From Pseudomonas taiwanensis (GTDB lineage Bacteria; Pseudomonadota; Gammaproteobacteria; Pseudomonadales; Pseudomonadaceae), in the NCBI RefSeq assembly GCF_013393345.1, contig NZ_QJRF01000073.1, positions 26,127-90,126 on the forward strand: 64,000 bases of DNA, in the 5' to 3' direction. Numbering within the stretch: position 1 is the first letter of the stretch; every line of letters starts with the position of its first letter. This document shows, in pieces, positions 36,345 to 45,580 of the stretch. The translations under genes and the position numbers were made by a program. The notes beneath the pieces are model-generated. The model worked only from the letters and a program-made list of their open reading frames with translations. It had not been told where the DNA came from and searched no databases.

Positions 36345-37418
36345 ATGAAGAATCCATGGCGCGCCGGATTGGCAGCGCTCGCCGCAGTGTTCGCCGTCGG
36401 CCAGGCCCTCGCGGCCGAGGTGCCGGCCTCCGTGAAGATCGCCATCGTCGCCTACACACAGGGCGGTAAGCCGGTATTCGGCGGCATCCCGGGACGGGTG
36501 ATCGAAGACGGCTGGCTGGAGAAGGAACTGGCGGCCAAAGGCGTGAAGCTCGACTGGATCGCCCTGCCCCACGCCGGCGCCGGTCCGCAGATCAACGAGG
36601 GCTTCACCAACAACAGCATCGACTTCGCCGTGCGTGGCGACCTACCCTCGGTCATCGGCGGCGCCGGTGGTGTACCGGGCAAGCTGATCGTCCCCGGCGG
36701 CAGCGGCAATAACGTCTACCTGGTGGTGCCTGCCTCGTCCACGGCGCAGAGCATCGACGACCTCAAAGGCAAACGCCTGGCGCTGCATCGTGGACGCCCG
36801 TGGGAGTTCGCTTTCAGCAACTACCTGGCGAGCAAGGACCTCAAGCTCAATGACTTCAAGGTCGCCAACCTCAACCCGCAAGTCGGCGCCGCAGCGGTGT
36901 CGGCCGGCAAGGTGGATGCCGCCGTGCTGCTCAGCGAGTCGTACCTGCTGGAAGACAAGGGCGTCGGCCGGATCATCTGGTCTACCAAGCAGGGCGATAA
37001 CAGCTGGCGCCTGATCTCCGACCTCTGGGGCACCGATGACTTCATCCAGCGCTATCCCGAGATCACCCAGCTCCTCGCCACCGCCTGGGTCAAGGCGGCC
37101 TGGTGGATCTCCCAGGAGCAGAACAGGGACGCCTACTACCAGCTCTCGTCCCGCGCCGGCACACCGGAAAGCGTGCTGCGTCGCGATGACCAGAACGACC
37201 CGGTGGCCTGGAAGGATCGCTGGGCGCCCAAGAGTGATGCGCAGCTCAAGGCCCACTACCGCGCCCTCACCCAGTACGCCCTGGATAACAAGCTGATCCG
37301 CCAGGACTTCGATATCACCGCGTCCTTCGCGACCCGCTTCACCAACCAGGCAATCCTCGACCTCAAGCTGGAGAACTACTGGCCCAGCCTGAGCAACCAG
37401 GTCACTGCCAGCCACTGA
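36345..37418 (+). CDS. Sulfonate-type ABC substrate-binding protein (SsuA-like)
   Basis: A 357-residue protein with a signal peptide (ending ALAAEVP). It has the two-lobed fold of the SsuA/TauA class: KIAIVAYTQGGKPVFGGIPG near the mature N-terminus, then INEGFTNNSIDFAVRGDLPS, and the lobe-switch segment IDDLKGKRLALHRGRPWEF. The ATG at 36345 has AAGGAG 9 nt upstream. It is transcribed alone from its own sigma-54 promoter and precedes an importer operon that already contains a second binding protein, so the two may deliver different organosulfur ligands to shared permeases. Ligand unknown. Confidence 0.88.
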   Translation: MKNPWRAGLAALAAVFAVGQALAAEVPASVKIAIVAYTQGGKPVFGGIPGRVIEDGWLEKELAAKGVKLDWIALPHAGAGPQINEGFTNNSIDFAVRGDLPSVIGGAGGVPGKLIVPGGSGNNVYLVVPASSTAQSIDDLKGKRLALHRGRPWEFAFSNYLASKDLKLNDFKVANLNPQVGAAAVSAGKVDAAVLLSESYLLEDKGVGRIIWSTKQGDNSWRLISDLWGTDDFIQRYPEITQLLATAWVKAAWWISQEQNRDAYYQLSSRAGTPESVLRRDDQNDPVAWKDRWAPKSDAQLKAHYRALTQYALDNKLIRQDFDITASFATRFTNQAILDLKLENYWPSLSNQVTASH

Positions 37419-37441
37419 CAGACCGAACGCTGCTGGCGCAC

Positions 37442-37457
37442 TGCTGCGCCAGCAGCA
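37442..37457. promoter_or_regulatory. Candidate SfnR activating site 3
   Basis: Exact TGCTG-N6-CAGCA, about 75 bp upstream of the sigma-54 -24 element. It is embedded in a larger GCTGCTGGCGCA/TGCGCCAGCAGC inverted repeat (37430-37456) that could also end the upstream transcript. Confidence 0.65.
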
Positions 37458-37528
37458 AGGGGTTTCTGCCACTCCAGCACGGGCAAACGGCCGCTCGCAA
37501 CCCACGTCCTGCAAGGCTTCCGTCGAAG

Positions 37529-37544
37529 TGGCGCGAAACCTGCT
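37529..37544 (+). promoter_or_regulatory. Sigma-54 promoter of the LLM-ABC importer operon
   Basis: TGGCGCGAAACCTGCT with GG-N10-GC spacing, 44 bp before the ATG of the monooxygenase gene. Confidence 0.65.
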
Positions 37545-37587
37545 CAATCCCAATCGACCGTATCCACCGCTTCCTGACGAGGCCCCC

Positions 37588-38796
37588 ATGAGCATTGAAT
37601 TCTTCACCCGTCTGCCCCTGCATGGCGAAACCCAGTACCTGCCCGGCGACCCCCGCAACCGTGGCGACTGGAACCGTGGCGAGCGCAGCACCGGCGCCGT
37701 CTCCAGCTTCCGCGTCGGCGACCACTTCACCTACATCGACTACCTGGGCCAGATCGCCCGCGCCGCTGAGATCAACGGCTTCGGCGGCGCCCTGATGGTC
37801 AACGCACCGACAGGCGAAGAACCCTGGACCGTCTGCTCCCTGCTGGCGCGGGAAACGCGCACCCTCAAGTTCGTCACAGCCTTCCAGCCCTATCACTACA
37901 CGCCCTGGGTCGCCGCCCAGCAGGCCGCCACCTACCAGCGCGCGACCGGCAACCGCCTGGTGTGGAACATCATCAACGGCGGTTCCGATGCCATTCAGCG
38001 CCAGGTCGGCGACTTCAGCAGCCACGACGAACGCTATGACCGCGCCATCGAGTTCCTCGATGTGGTCAAGGGCTACTGGCACAACGAGAACTTCCATTAC
38101 GAAGGCAAGTACTACCGCGCCGAAGGCGGTGGCCTGCGCGGCCCGCTGAAGAAGGCCGAGCTGCCGCTGATCTGCACTGCCGGCTCCTCGATTCCAGCCC
38201 GCGAGTTCGCCGCCAAGCACGCCGATTACTACCTGATGCGCGCCGAGCATCCGGACGAGGTCCGGGCGCTGATCGCCGATGTCCGCGAGCGCGCTCTCAA
38301 GTACGGCCGCAGCGATATCCGCTTCGGCATGTCCATCGACGTGATTACCCGTGAAACCGAGGAAGAAGCCCGCGCCGAAGCCAAGCGTTTCTTCGACGAA
38401 GGCATCGCCAAGGGTGCGGTCAAGGCGGTCGCCGCCCACGCCGGACTGCGCACCGCGCGCAAGCTCAGCTACGAGCACGGCTACACCGAGAAGAATGAAA
38501 CCCAGGGCTACGACGACTTCTTCATCTACCCCAATGTCTGGGCCGGCTTCGGCTACATCGGCATTCCGCCGGGCTGCGCCCTGGTGGGCAGCTACGAGAA
38601 CGTGGTCGCACGCATCCGCGAATACAACGCGGCCGGCATCGACCTGTTCTTCCTCGCCGGCTACCCGCACCTGGAAGAGGCCTATCGCCTGGGTGAACAC
38701 ATCCTGCCGCACTTCCGCAGTGAACGCGCCGAGCTGGTCCGCAGCCACGACAGCCTGCCGGAGCTGCGTTCCGTGAACGGTCCCGCCGGAGCCTGA
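37588..38796 (+). CDS. LLM-class FMNH2-dependent monooxygenase (SsuD-like)
   Basis: A 402-residue luciferase-like monooxygenase. The N-terminus FFTRLPLHGETQY resembles SsuD/MsuD. Later motifs include FTYIDYLGQIARAAEINGFGG, LKFVTAFQPYHYTPWVAAQQAATYQRATGNRLVWNIINGG (family block, split here as named motifs FVTAFQP and NRLVWNIINGG), and C-terminal VGSYENVVARIREY, the usual LLM phosphate-binding and barrel features. It would use FMNH2, presumably from MsuE in the same locus, to split C-S bonds of sulfonates or oxidise sulfones. It is the first gene of the importer operon, 5 bp before the next gene. The start at 37588 has GAGG upstream and replaces a longer frame through the promoter. Confidence 0.88.
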   Translation: MSIEFFTRLPLHGETQYLPGDPRNRGDWNRGERSTGAVSSFRVGDHFTYIDYLGQIARAAEINGFGGALMVNAPTGEEPWTVCSLLARETRTLKFVTAFQPYHYTPWVAAQQAATYQRATGNRLVWNIINGGSDAIQRQVGDFSSHDERYDRAIEFLDVVKGYWHNENFHYEGKYYRAEGGGLRGPLKKAELPLICTAGSSIPAREFAAKHADYYLMRAEHPDEVRALIADVRERALKYGRSDIRFGMSIDVITRETEEEARAEAKRFFDEGIAKGAVKAVAAHAGLRTARKLSYEHGYTEKNETQGYDDFFIYPNVWAGFGYIGIPPGCALVGSYENVVARIREYNAAGIDLFFLAGYPHLEEAYRLGEHILPHFRSERAELVRSHDSLPELRSVNGPAGA

Positions 38797-38800
38797 CGCC

Positions 38801-39892
38801 ATGGATGCGCATCGTCGTCTGCTCGATCTCAGCCTCGCCCTGACCGTGCTCCTGTCCATGCTGCCCATGCTCGGCATGGCCGAGCCGCTCCCGGAGGTGA
38901 TCCGCATTTCCACCGGCGCCGGCTCGCCGCTGACGCCCAAGCTTTCCGGCGCCAACTCCGGCCTGACCGCCGCACGACAGGCCGTGGAGCAGGAGTTCGC
39001 CGCAGACGGCGTGCGCATCGAATGGTTGCATCCGCTGGGTGGCGGCGTGGCCAGCAACGAGGCCCTGGCCAGCGGCGCCGTGGATATCGGCTATGCCGGC
39101 GAGTTCCCGGCCATCTTCGGCCGTGCCGCCGGCCTCAAGACGCGCTTCGTCGGCGGCGGGTTCCGGGGCAACAACGCCTACCTGGTGGTGAAGGGAGATT
39201 CATCCGCCCATGACCTGGCCGAGCTCAAGGGCAAACGCATCGCCATCATGAAAGGCCAGCCCTGGGAGTACGGTTTCGATCGCCTGCTGCGCAGCAAGGG
39301 GTTCACCCAGGCCGACTTCAAGGTCCTCAACCTGAGCCTGGTGGACTCGCGAACCGCCCTTGAACAGGGCCGTATCGACGCGCTCTACGCACCCGGCGTG
39401 TATGGCGCCAACCTGGCCGCCGATGGCCGTGGGCGTATCCTCTGGTCGACCCGCGAGGCACCCAGGGACTGGCAGTTCGCGGCAGACTTCTTCGTCGCCG
39501 AGGACTTCGCGCAGAAGTACCCGACCGCCGTGAAGCGCTTCCTCAAGGCGGTGATCCGCGTCAGCGCCTGGGCCAGCGATCCGAAGAACGGCGATGAGCT
39601 GTTCCAGACCTGGGTCCCCCAGGGCTATAGCGTCGAGCAGCAATGGAAGGAATACCGCGACAGTGACTTCCTCTTCCGCTTCTCGCCCATCCCCGATCCG
39701 TTCCTGCTGGCCCACTACCGGGAAGTCGCCAACTACATGCTGGAGAACCGCCTGATCCGCCGCCCGGTGGACATCGACGCCTGGGTGGACCGCAGCTTCG
39801 TCGATGCCGCCCTGCGTGAACTGCAGCTGGAAGGGCACTGGCCGGAGTACGACCGCGAAGGTAACCCGCTGCCCCAGGTTGCCCGGCAATGA
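38801..39892 (+). CDS. ABC substrate-binding protein of organosulfur importer
   Basis: A 363-residue protein with a hydrophobic signal sequence (residues about 8-28, ending GMAEPL). The SsuA-like fold shows VIRISTGAGSPL at the mature start, SNEALASGAVDIGYAGEFPAIF, and LAELKGKRIAIMKGQPWEYGF. It has clear resemblance to the binding protein at 36345 (both carry LKGKR and a PWE(F/Y) motif), so they are paralogues. The stop overlaps the first permease start by 4 bp, so it is the binding protein cotranslated with the importer. Ligand unknown; sulfonate or sulfone is inferred from context. Confidence 0.87.
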   Translation: MDAHRRLLDLSLALTVLLSMLPMLGMAEPLPEVIRISTGAGSPLTPKLSGANSGLTAARQAVEQEFAADGVRIEWLHPLGGGVASNEALASGAVDIGYAGEFPAIFGRAAGLKTRFVGGGFRGNNAYLVVKGDSSAHDLAELKGKRIAIMKGQPWEYGFDRLLRSKGFTQADFKVLNLSLVDSRTALEQGRIDALYAPGVYGANLAADGRGRILWSTREAPRDWQFAADFFVAEDFAQKYPTAVKRFLKAVIRVSAWASDPKNGDELFQTWVPQGYSVEQQWKEYRDSDFLFRFSPIPDPFLLAHYREVANYMLENRLIRRPVDIDAWVDRSFVDAALRELQLEGHWPEYDREGNPLPQVARQ

Positions 39893-40650
39893 CCCTGGTC
39901 TATCCGCTGCTTCGGCTGCCAGTGACGCTTGCCGCCCCGCTGCTGGTGCTGGGCCTGTGGTACTGGGTGGCCGCCAATGAACTGGCGCCGGCCACCCTGC
40001 TGGTGCCGCCGGCGCAGGTGCTCGAAACCCTCTGGCTGATGCTCGGCAGCGGCGAGTTGGTGGAGTCGGCGGGCACCACCCTGGCGCGGGTCGCCGCCGG
40101 GTTTCTCGCCGGTAGCCTGGTGGGCATCGCCACCGGCGTCGTGCTCGCGCTATCCCCTCGGGTGGACCGCAACCTGGGCCTGGTCATCAACCTGCTGGCC
40201 CAGGTTCCGGCGATTGCCTGGACGCCCCTGATCATCTTCCTGCTGGGCATAGACGAGGCCTACAAGGTCTTCCTGATCGCCTTCGCTTGTTACTTCCCCG
40301 TCGCGGTGAAAACCCGCGAGGGCATTCTCGGCCTGTCACCGCGCCTGCTGGAGGCCGCCGCCGCGCTCGCGTTGCCGCCGGTCCTGCGCTACCGCAAGGT
40401 GATTCTGCCCGGCGCCCTCCCCGCACTGCTGGCCGGGCTGCGCATCGGCCTGTCCAAGGCCTGGATCGCCGCCATTTTCGGCGAGCTGTTCGCCTCCAGC
40501 AGCGGCCTGGGCCACCTGATGAACAGCGGCCGCATCTACTTCCAGATGGACGTGGTCCTGGCCGCCATGCTCGCCACCGGGGTGCTCGGTTTCCTGAGTG
40601 ACCGCTTCCTGCTGTGGCTGCATGACCGCCTGCCTGGAGCCCGACCATGA
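39889..40650 (+). CDS. ABC transporter permease 1 (SsuC family)
   Basis: A 253-residue inner-membrane protein with about six transmembrane helices and the ATPase-coupling loop LLEAAAALALPPVLRYRKVILPGALPALLAGLR in the family position (EAA-type motif; key residues Glu-Ala-Ala and Gly about 25 residues later). It belongs to the TauC/SsuC class. ATGA overlap with the binding-protein gene before it and with a second permease after it. Confidence 0.87.
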   Translation: MTLVYPLLRLPVTLAAPLLVLGLWYWVAANELAPATLLVPPAQVLETLWLMLGSGELVESAGTTLARVAAGFLAGSLVGIATGVVLALSPRVDRNLGLVINLLAQVPAIAWTPLIIFLLGIDEAYKVFLIAFACYFPVAVKTREGILGLSPRLLEAAAALALPPVLRYRKVILPGALPALLAGLRIGLSKAWIAAIFGELFASSSGLGHLMNSGRIYFQMDVVLAAMLATGVLGFLSDRFLLWLHDRLPGARP

Positions 40651-41384
40651 GCAGCCTCGACTACCCCGTGCGCCGTGTAGCCATCGGCGCCGTACTCGCC
40701 TGTGCCACCCTGGCGCTGCTCAGCTGGCGTGGCCCGGCGATCCTTCCGGACGCGCGGTTGCTGGAGCTCATCCACCTGCTTGCGCAAGCCAGCCTCGGTA
40801 GCCTCGGGCGCCTGCTGGCGGGACTCGCCCTGGGCCTGCTCACCGGCACCCTGCTGGGCGCGCTGATGGCCACCTGGCCGCTGCTGGATCGCTTGCTGGG
40901 CTCGCTGATCCACCCGCTGCGACAGATGCCGCTGTTCGGCTGGATCGCCCTGCTCGGGCTCTGGGCCGGCTTCGGCGAAACCTCCAAGGTGATCTTCATC
41001 GCCCTGGCGGTGACCTACACCATGATCATCGCCGCCTACCAGGCCGTGCGCGCCGTACCGCCACGCCTGGATGAAGTTGCACGGGCCTACCAGCTCGGCT
41101 GGGGCAAGCGCCTGCGGGTCTTGTTGCTGCCCGCCATCCTTCCGGCCTGGCTCGGCGGCCTGCGTATCGCCCTGGCCGTGGCCTGGAGCGCCACCATCGG
41201 CGCCGAAATCCTCATGGGCGCCAGTGCTGCCGGCCTGGGTGGTTTCATCTGGGGCCAGCGCGAGGTCGGCAGATTCGACCTGGTCCTGCTCGGCACCGCC
41301 CTGATCGGCACCTTCGCCGTGCTCTCCGATTTCGCCCTGCGCCAGGCGGAGCAGCGGCTCCAGCGCTGGCTGCGCGGGTATTGA
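40647..41384 (+). CDS. ABC transporter permease 2 (SsuC family)
   Basis: A 245-residue paralogue of the preceding permease, with its own EAA-type loop (DEVARAYQLGWGKRLRVLLL...LPAWLGGLR). Its transmembrane topology is alike but the sequence is clearly divergent. Ssu/Tau systems normally encode a single permease that homodimerises; here a heterodimer is likely. It overlaps permease 1 by 4 bp and precedes the ATPase gene by 23 bp. Confidence 0.86.
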   Translation: MSSLDYPVRRVAIGAVLACATLALLSWRGPAILPDARLLELIHLLAQASLGSLGRLLAGLALGLLTGTLLGALMATWPLLDRLLGSLIHPLRQMPLFGWIALLGLWAGFGETSKVIFIALAVTYTMIIAAYQAVRAVPPRLDEVARAYQLGWGKRLRVLLLPAILPAWLGGLRIALAVAWSATIGAEILMGASAAGLGGFIWGQREVGRFDLVLLGTALIGTFAVLSDFALRQAEQRLQRWLRGY

Positions 41385-41407
41385 ACGCCAACTTCCAGGA
41401 GGACGCC

Positions 41408-42163
41408 ATGAGCGCCGCCACCGTGGCCCTGAACGGGGTCAGCAAGCACTTCCAGTTACCCGGCCAGCGCCTCGAAGTACTGCGGGACCTTTCCCTCGAT
41501 GCCCGCCCCGGCGAGTTTCTCTGCCTGGTGGGCGCCAGCGGATGCGGCAAGTCGACCCTGCTGCGCCTGGTTCTGGGCCTGGAGCAGGCGGACCAGGGTG
41601 AAGTCCGGGTGGCCGGGCAACCGGTCCAAGGGCCCGGTGTGGATCGCGGCATCGTGTTCCAGGACCACCGCCTCTTCCCCTGGCTGAGCGTCGAAGAGAA
41701 CGTGCAACTCGCCCTGCATCGCAGCCCGCTGGGCGAACAGGAGAAACGCGCCCGGGTCCGTCACTACCTGCAACTGGTGGGTCTGCAGGGCTTCGAACGC
41801 GCCCGGCCCGAACAGCTCTCCGGCGGCATGGCCCAGCGCGCCGCGATTGCCCGGGCGCTGGTGGCCGAACCCCAGGTACTGCTGCTGGACGAACCTTTCG
41901 GCGCCCTCGACGCTCTGACCCGCCAGCGCCTGCAGGACGAACTGCTGGGCATCTGGAAACGGACCGGCGCGACCCTGATCCTGGTCACCCACGACATCGA
42001 CGAGGCGCTCTACCTGGCCGACCGCGTCGTGGTGCTCGACTCCCGCCCCGGCCGCATCCGCGAAGTGCTCGACGTCGCCGCCCCGCGCCCCCGCGAACGC
42101 CATGACGCACGTCTGGCACGGCTGCACCGGTACATCCTCGGGCTGCTGGCCGACCAGGCCTAA
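41408..42163 (+). CDS. ABC transporter ATPase (SsuB/TauB-like)
   Basis: A 251-residue nucleotide-binding subunit. Walker A GASGCGKST, Q-loop (IVFQDHRLFPW), signature LSGGMAQR, Walker B VLLLDEPFGALD and the H-loop (LVTHDIDEAL) are all intact. The ATG at 41408 has AGGAGG upstream and is preferred over an ATG-equivalent 27 bp earlier. It is the last gene of the 37588-42163 operon, followed by a repeat cluster. Confidence 0.9.
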   Translation: MSAATVALNGVSKHFQLPGQRLEVLRDLSLDARPGEFLCLVGASGCGKSTLLRLVLGLEQADQGEVRVAGQPVQGPGVDRGIVFQDHRLFPWLSVEENVQLALHRSPLGEQEKRARVRHYLQLVGLQGFERARPEQLSGGMAQRAAIARALVAEPQVLLLDEPFGALDALTRQRLQDELLGIWKRTGATLILVTHDIDEALYLADRVVVLDSRPGRIREVLDVAAPRPRERHDARLARLHRYILGLLADQA

Positions 42164-42179
42164 CCTCTCTCACTGGCGC

Positions 42180-42515
42180 TAAACCTGTAGGAGCGAGCTT
42201 GCTCGCGAAGAAAATCGCGCTCGGTCCATTCGCGAGCAAGCTCGCTCCTACAAGGCGTGCCCCATTCGCTCCCACACACGTAGGTTGGGCTGAGCTACGC
42301 GAAGCCCAACACGCAAACCCCAACCCACACGCGAATCCGATCCCCTCAACGTTGGGCTTCGCTGCGCTCTGACCAACCTACGGTCCGAGTTCCTGCCGCA
42401 GTTGTAGGTTGGGCTGAGCTACACGAAGCCCAACACGCGAATCCCAACCCACGCGCGAAATCCGATCCCCCGCAACGTTGGGCTTCGCTGCGCTCTGCAC
42501 CAACCTACGGTCCGG
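42180..42515. repeat. Repeat cluster downstream of importer operon
   Basis: Contains an inverted pair TAGGAGCGAGCTTGCTCGCG / CGCGAGCAAGCTCGCTCCTA-type (about 42187-42251, the same element as the 113-bp array) and two near-identical direct repeats of the GTAGGTTGGGCTGAGCTAC...GCCCAAC / GTTGGGCTTCGCTGCGCTC type (about 42281-42381 and 42403-42510). No gene is supported between 42164 and 42876. Confidence 0.75.
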
Positions 42516-42532
42516 GCTCATGCCGTAGCTGT

Positions 42533-42548
42533 TGCTGAATTTGCAGCA
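42533..42548. promoter_or_regulatory. Candidate SfnR activating site 4
   Basis: Exact TGCTG-N6-CAGCA, about 100 bp upstream of the sigma-54 promoter at 42642. Confidence 0.68.
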
Positions 42549-42641
42549 CGGAGTCAGCACACCCTGCCGCGTGCCCAGCACCGTTCCAGCAACCACACCC
42601 TCAACGCCCCGTTTTTCCGCTTAAAACCGCCGTTCCGGACA

Positions 42642-42657
42642 TGGCATGGACCCTGCA
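42642..42657 (+). promoter_or_regulatory. Sigma-54 promoter of TonB-dependent receptor 1
   Basis: TGGCATGGACCCTGCA, GG-N10-GC spacing, close to the TGGCAC-N5-TTGCA consensus. It leaves a leader of roughly 210 nt. Confidence 0.7.
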
Positions 42658-42876
42658 ATCACCCATTCGACCCGAGCACAAAACCGCCCGGGCAGCAGTT
42701 GAAAGAGGCAACGCGAACTCCTCCGGGAAACACCCAAGGGCGATTCAAGAGACAACTCCCGCCTGCGTGAAGAGACAACTCCTTCCTACCGCGTGAATGC
42801 ACTCGAACCTGAACGGCCGCCCTGCGGGTGCGGACCGGCTCGCCCTGGAAAAACCACTTTCGGAGAACTGAAGTTC

Positions 42877-45519
42877 ATGTCCAACGCCGCTTTCCCCATC
42901 CAGCCCGCGCGAGCGGGTTGGCGTCCGTCCAGGTTGTCCCTGGCCATCCTCGCGCTGATCAGCGCCGCTGCCACGGCCGAAGAGGCGAAGAACACAGAGA
43001 CTCAAAACCAGAAGCCCCAGGCAGAGGAAACCCGCCTTGGCGTGGTCACGGTGCAGGGCAGCAAGCTGGACACGGAAACCTCGGTGATTCCCGTGCGCCC
43101 GGTGGCCTCGGTCTATGGCGGCAGCCAGGTGGACGTGCTGGACACGCCGCGCTCGGTCAACCAGATCAATGCCGAGCAATTGGCCAATGACCCGATCCGC
43201 AGCTCCGATGACCTGGTCAAGTACGCCCCCGGCATCACCCGTGGCGGTGGCCAGAACGCCGGTGTCGCCCCGCAGTTCCGCGCCCAGAGCTCGGAGATCT
43301 TCCAGGACGGCCAGCGCGTCTACAGCGTGCGCCACCCCGCCAACTTCAACGCCTACGAGGGAGCAGACATCGTTGCTGGCCCCTCCTCCGTGGTCTACGG
43401 CTCGGTCAGCGGCAGCGGCGGCTACATCAACTACCTGAGCAAGAAGCCGAGCTTCGACACCTTCAAGACCCGCCTCAGCGGCGAGGTGGGAAGCTGGATT
43501 CCCGACGGCGAGTCCCGCGACTCGACCCGTTTCACCGTGGACAACACCGGCCCTATCAATGAGGCGCTGGCCTACCGGGTGAGCATCACCCGCCAGCGCC
43601 AGGAAACCTTCTACGACAACGTCGAAAACAACTTCGACGCCTTCTACGGCGCCTTCGCCTGGCGCGGTGACACCGCTCGCATCGACTGGAACGCCAGCTA
43701 CGACGACTACTACGACTGGAACATCACCCACGGCTGGAACCGCCCTACCCAGGACCTGGCCGACAGCGGCAAGTATTACGCCGGCCGCTCGACGCCGATC
43801 TTCCAGAACGGCAGCACCTTCTGGTCGCCCGTTCTCTCCTCCGGCGCCGCCGATGCCTCGGTGCTCGGCTGGGTGCAACGCCAGCGCAACGCCCAGGGCC
43901 AGTTCGGCGTGGTCAACGGCAGTTTCCAGTCGGCCTCGCCCAATACGCAGGCCAGGCCCGGCAGCCTGCGCGGCTGGGTGTACGACCCGAATCTCGCCGG
44001 CAACGGCCTGGTCGACCTGGACTCGCAGGTTTCCCAGCGCGCCGAGGACAAGAGCACCTCACGCCGCTTCGCCACCCAGCTACGCGGCGAATGGGACCTG
44101 AGTCCGGACATCACCCTGGCCAACAGCACCTACTACCAGGACTCCGACGACACCACCGACGCGGTGGGCGCCTTCCAGGTCCAGGCCAAGGACGAAATCT
44201 TCGAGAACCGCTTCGAGTTCCGCTCCGGCAACGAAGGCGAATTCTTTGGCCTCAAGGTACGTGACGACAGCAATACCGGGCTGATCTACCGCCACGAATA
44301 CAACCGCTCGATCGCCGCCAACAACAGTTTCGGTTCCACCATCCATGCCTACGACCTGACCCAGGACCCGTCCACCAAGAACCCGGGCGACCTGCTCGGC
44401 CTGAACAACCTCAACCCCGCCGGTGGTAACGGCGCCTGGATCGGCCAGCCCGGCGTTCCGCAGTTTTCCGATCTCTATGGCTGGCTCAACCTGGCGCCGA
44501 TGTTCCCGGCAGGCCACCACCTCTACGCCGAATCCATTGCACCCTACACGGCAGAAGGCACCTGGAGCACCAAGACCTTCTTCACCCAGCACAACCTGCG
44601 CTTCGCTGAGCGCTACGGCCTGAACCTGGGCGCCAGCCGCAGCTGGATCGACGCCCAGATCGAGAACCCCTTCGTCCTGCGCCCCGGCACCGAGCGCCAG
44701 GACAGCGACAGCTACAAACTGTTCTCCGTGCAAGTCAGCCCCTGGTTCAAGCCGACCGACTACAGCACGCTGTACTACACCTTCGACCGCTCCCTGGCAG
44801 TCAATACCGGCTTCTTCACCAACGGCATCGGCTGGGGCACGGGCGCCGGGGCCAACCTGCTCAACCCGCTGTCGTTCAAGAGCCTCAGCGTGCTCCACGA
44901 GGTGGGCCTGAAGCTCGAGCCCCTGCCGGACCAGTTGTTCTTCACCCTCGCCGCCTTCCGCCAGGAACGTGACCAGGCGCCGGACAGCAATAACAACATG
45001 GCCCGCCTGATCATCAAGGGCGTGGAATCCAGCCTGCGCTACCAGCCCAACGCCAACCTGCGCAGCGGCCTGAACTTCACCCGCCTCACCGCCTACAACG
45101 AGTTCGTCTCCCAGGCGGGCTTCGCCTCTGCCGGTTTCATCCCGGACAACGGCACGGTGTTCGGCGACAACAACAGCCTCAACCTGCGCCCCTCGGGCCG
45201 CTTCGATGCGGTGCAGATTCCCGAGTACAGCGTCAGCGGCTACCTCGACTACAGCTTCGATTCGGGCTTCGGTGCCGAGCTGTCCGGTTGGTGGACCAGC
45301 GACTGGTACCTGAACCTATCGAAGACCGTGAAGGTGCCCAACGAGTACAACCTCGACCTGGCGGTGTACTACCGCCAGCCCCAGTGGAGCGCGACCGTGC
45401 GCGTGCTCAACCTCACCGACGAACTGAACTTCGTCAGCGGCCTCGCCGGCTCCACCAACACCTTCCTCCAGCCCATGCCCGGTCGCACCCTGCTGGCCCA
45501 GGTGGACTACCAGTTCTGA
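42877..45519 (+). CDS. TonB-dependent outer membrane receptor 1
   Basis: An 880-residue receptor. Signal peptide about residues 1-34, then a candidate TonB box (LGVVTVQG), a plug domain (VDVLDTPRSVNQINAEQLA; APGITRGGGQN; IVAGPSSVVYGSVSGSGGYINYLSKKP motifs) and a 22-strand-type barrel ending in an aromatic residue (VDYQF). It resembles siderophore-type receptors, but the sigma-54 promoter, TGCTG-N6-CAGCA site and the downstream flavin monooxygenase place it in sulfur acquisition. The ATG at 42877 is taken because the longer frame has an implausible N-terminus and no ribosome-binding site. Confidence 0.88.
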   Translation: MSNAAFPIQPARAGWRPSRLSLAILALISAAATAEEAKNTETQNQKPQAEETRLGVVTVQGSKLDTETSVIPVRPVASVYGGSQVDVLDTPRSVNQINAEQLANDPIRSSDDLVKYAPGITRGGGQNAGVAPQFRAQSSEIFQDGQRVYSVRHPANFNAYEGADIVAGPSSVVYGSVSGSGGYINYLSKKPSFDTFKTRLSGEVGSWIPDGESRDSTRFTVDNTGPINEALAYRVSITRQRQETFYDNVENNFDAFYGAFAWRGDTARIDWNASYDDYYDWNITHGWNRPTQDLADSGKYYAGRSTPIFQNGSTFWSPVLSSGAADASVLGWVQRQRNAQGQFGVVNGSFQSASPNTQARPGSLRGWVYDPNLAGNGLVDLDSQVSQRAEDKSTSRRFATQLRGEWDLSPDITLANSTYYQDSDDTTDAVGAFQVQAKDEIFENRFEFRSGNEGEFFGLKVRDDSNTGLIYRHEYNRSIAANNSFGSTIHAYDLTQDPSTKNPGDLLGLNNLNPAGGNGAWIGQPGVPQFSDLYGWLNLAPMFPAGHHLYAESIAPYTAEGTWSTKTFFTQHNLRFAERYGLNLGASRSWIDAQIENPFVLRPGTERQDSDSYKLFSVQVSPWFKPTDYSTLYYTFDRSLAVNTGFFTNGIGWGTGAGANLLNPLSFKSLSVLHEVGLKLEPLPDQLFFTLAAFRQERDQAPDSNNNMARLIIKGVESSLRYQPNANLRSGLNFTRLTAYNEFVSQAGFASAGFIPDNGTVFGDNNSLNLRPSGRFDAVQIPEYSVSGYLDYSFDSGFGAELSGWWTSDWYLNLSKTVKVPNEYNLDLAVYYRQPQWSATVRVLNLTDELNFVSGLAGSTNTFLQPMPGRTLLAQVDYQF

Positions 45520-45523
45520 CCCC

Positions 45524-45544
45524 GCGCGGGGTTCGGCCCCGCGC
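45524..45544. terminator. GC-rich intercistronic hairpin
   Basis: Stem GCGCGGGG / CCCCGCGC with a TTCGG loop between receptor 1 and the next monooxygenase gene. There is no T-run, so it is more likely an attenuator or mRNA-stability element within an operon than a full terminator. Confidence 0.4.
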
Positions 45545-45580
45545 ATCCATTGCCCTTCGCCAACCCTCAAGGAGTGAACA

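Noticed and set aside
42793..42876. Longer start for TonB-dependent receptor 1
   Set aside because: It adds a Cys/Pro-rich segment before the signal peptide with no ribosome-binding site.
45528..45544. A GG-N10-GC match before the LLM gene at 45581
   Set aside because: It is part of a GC hairpin and lacks the TGGCA and TTGC context of the ten accepted promoters.
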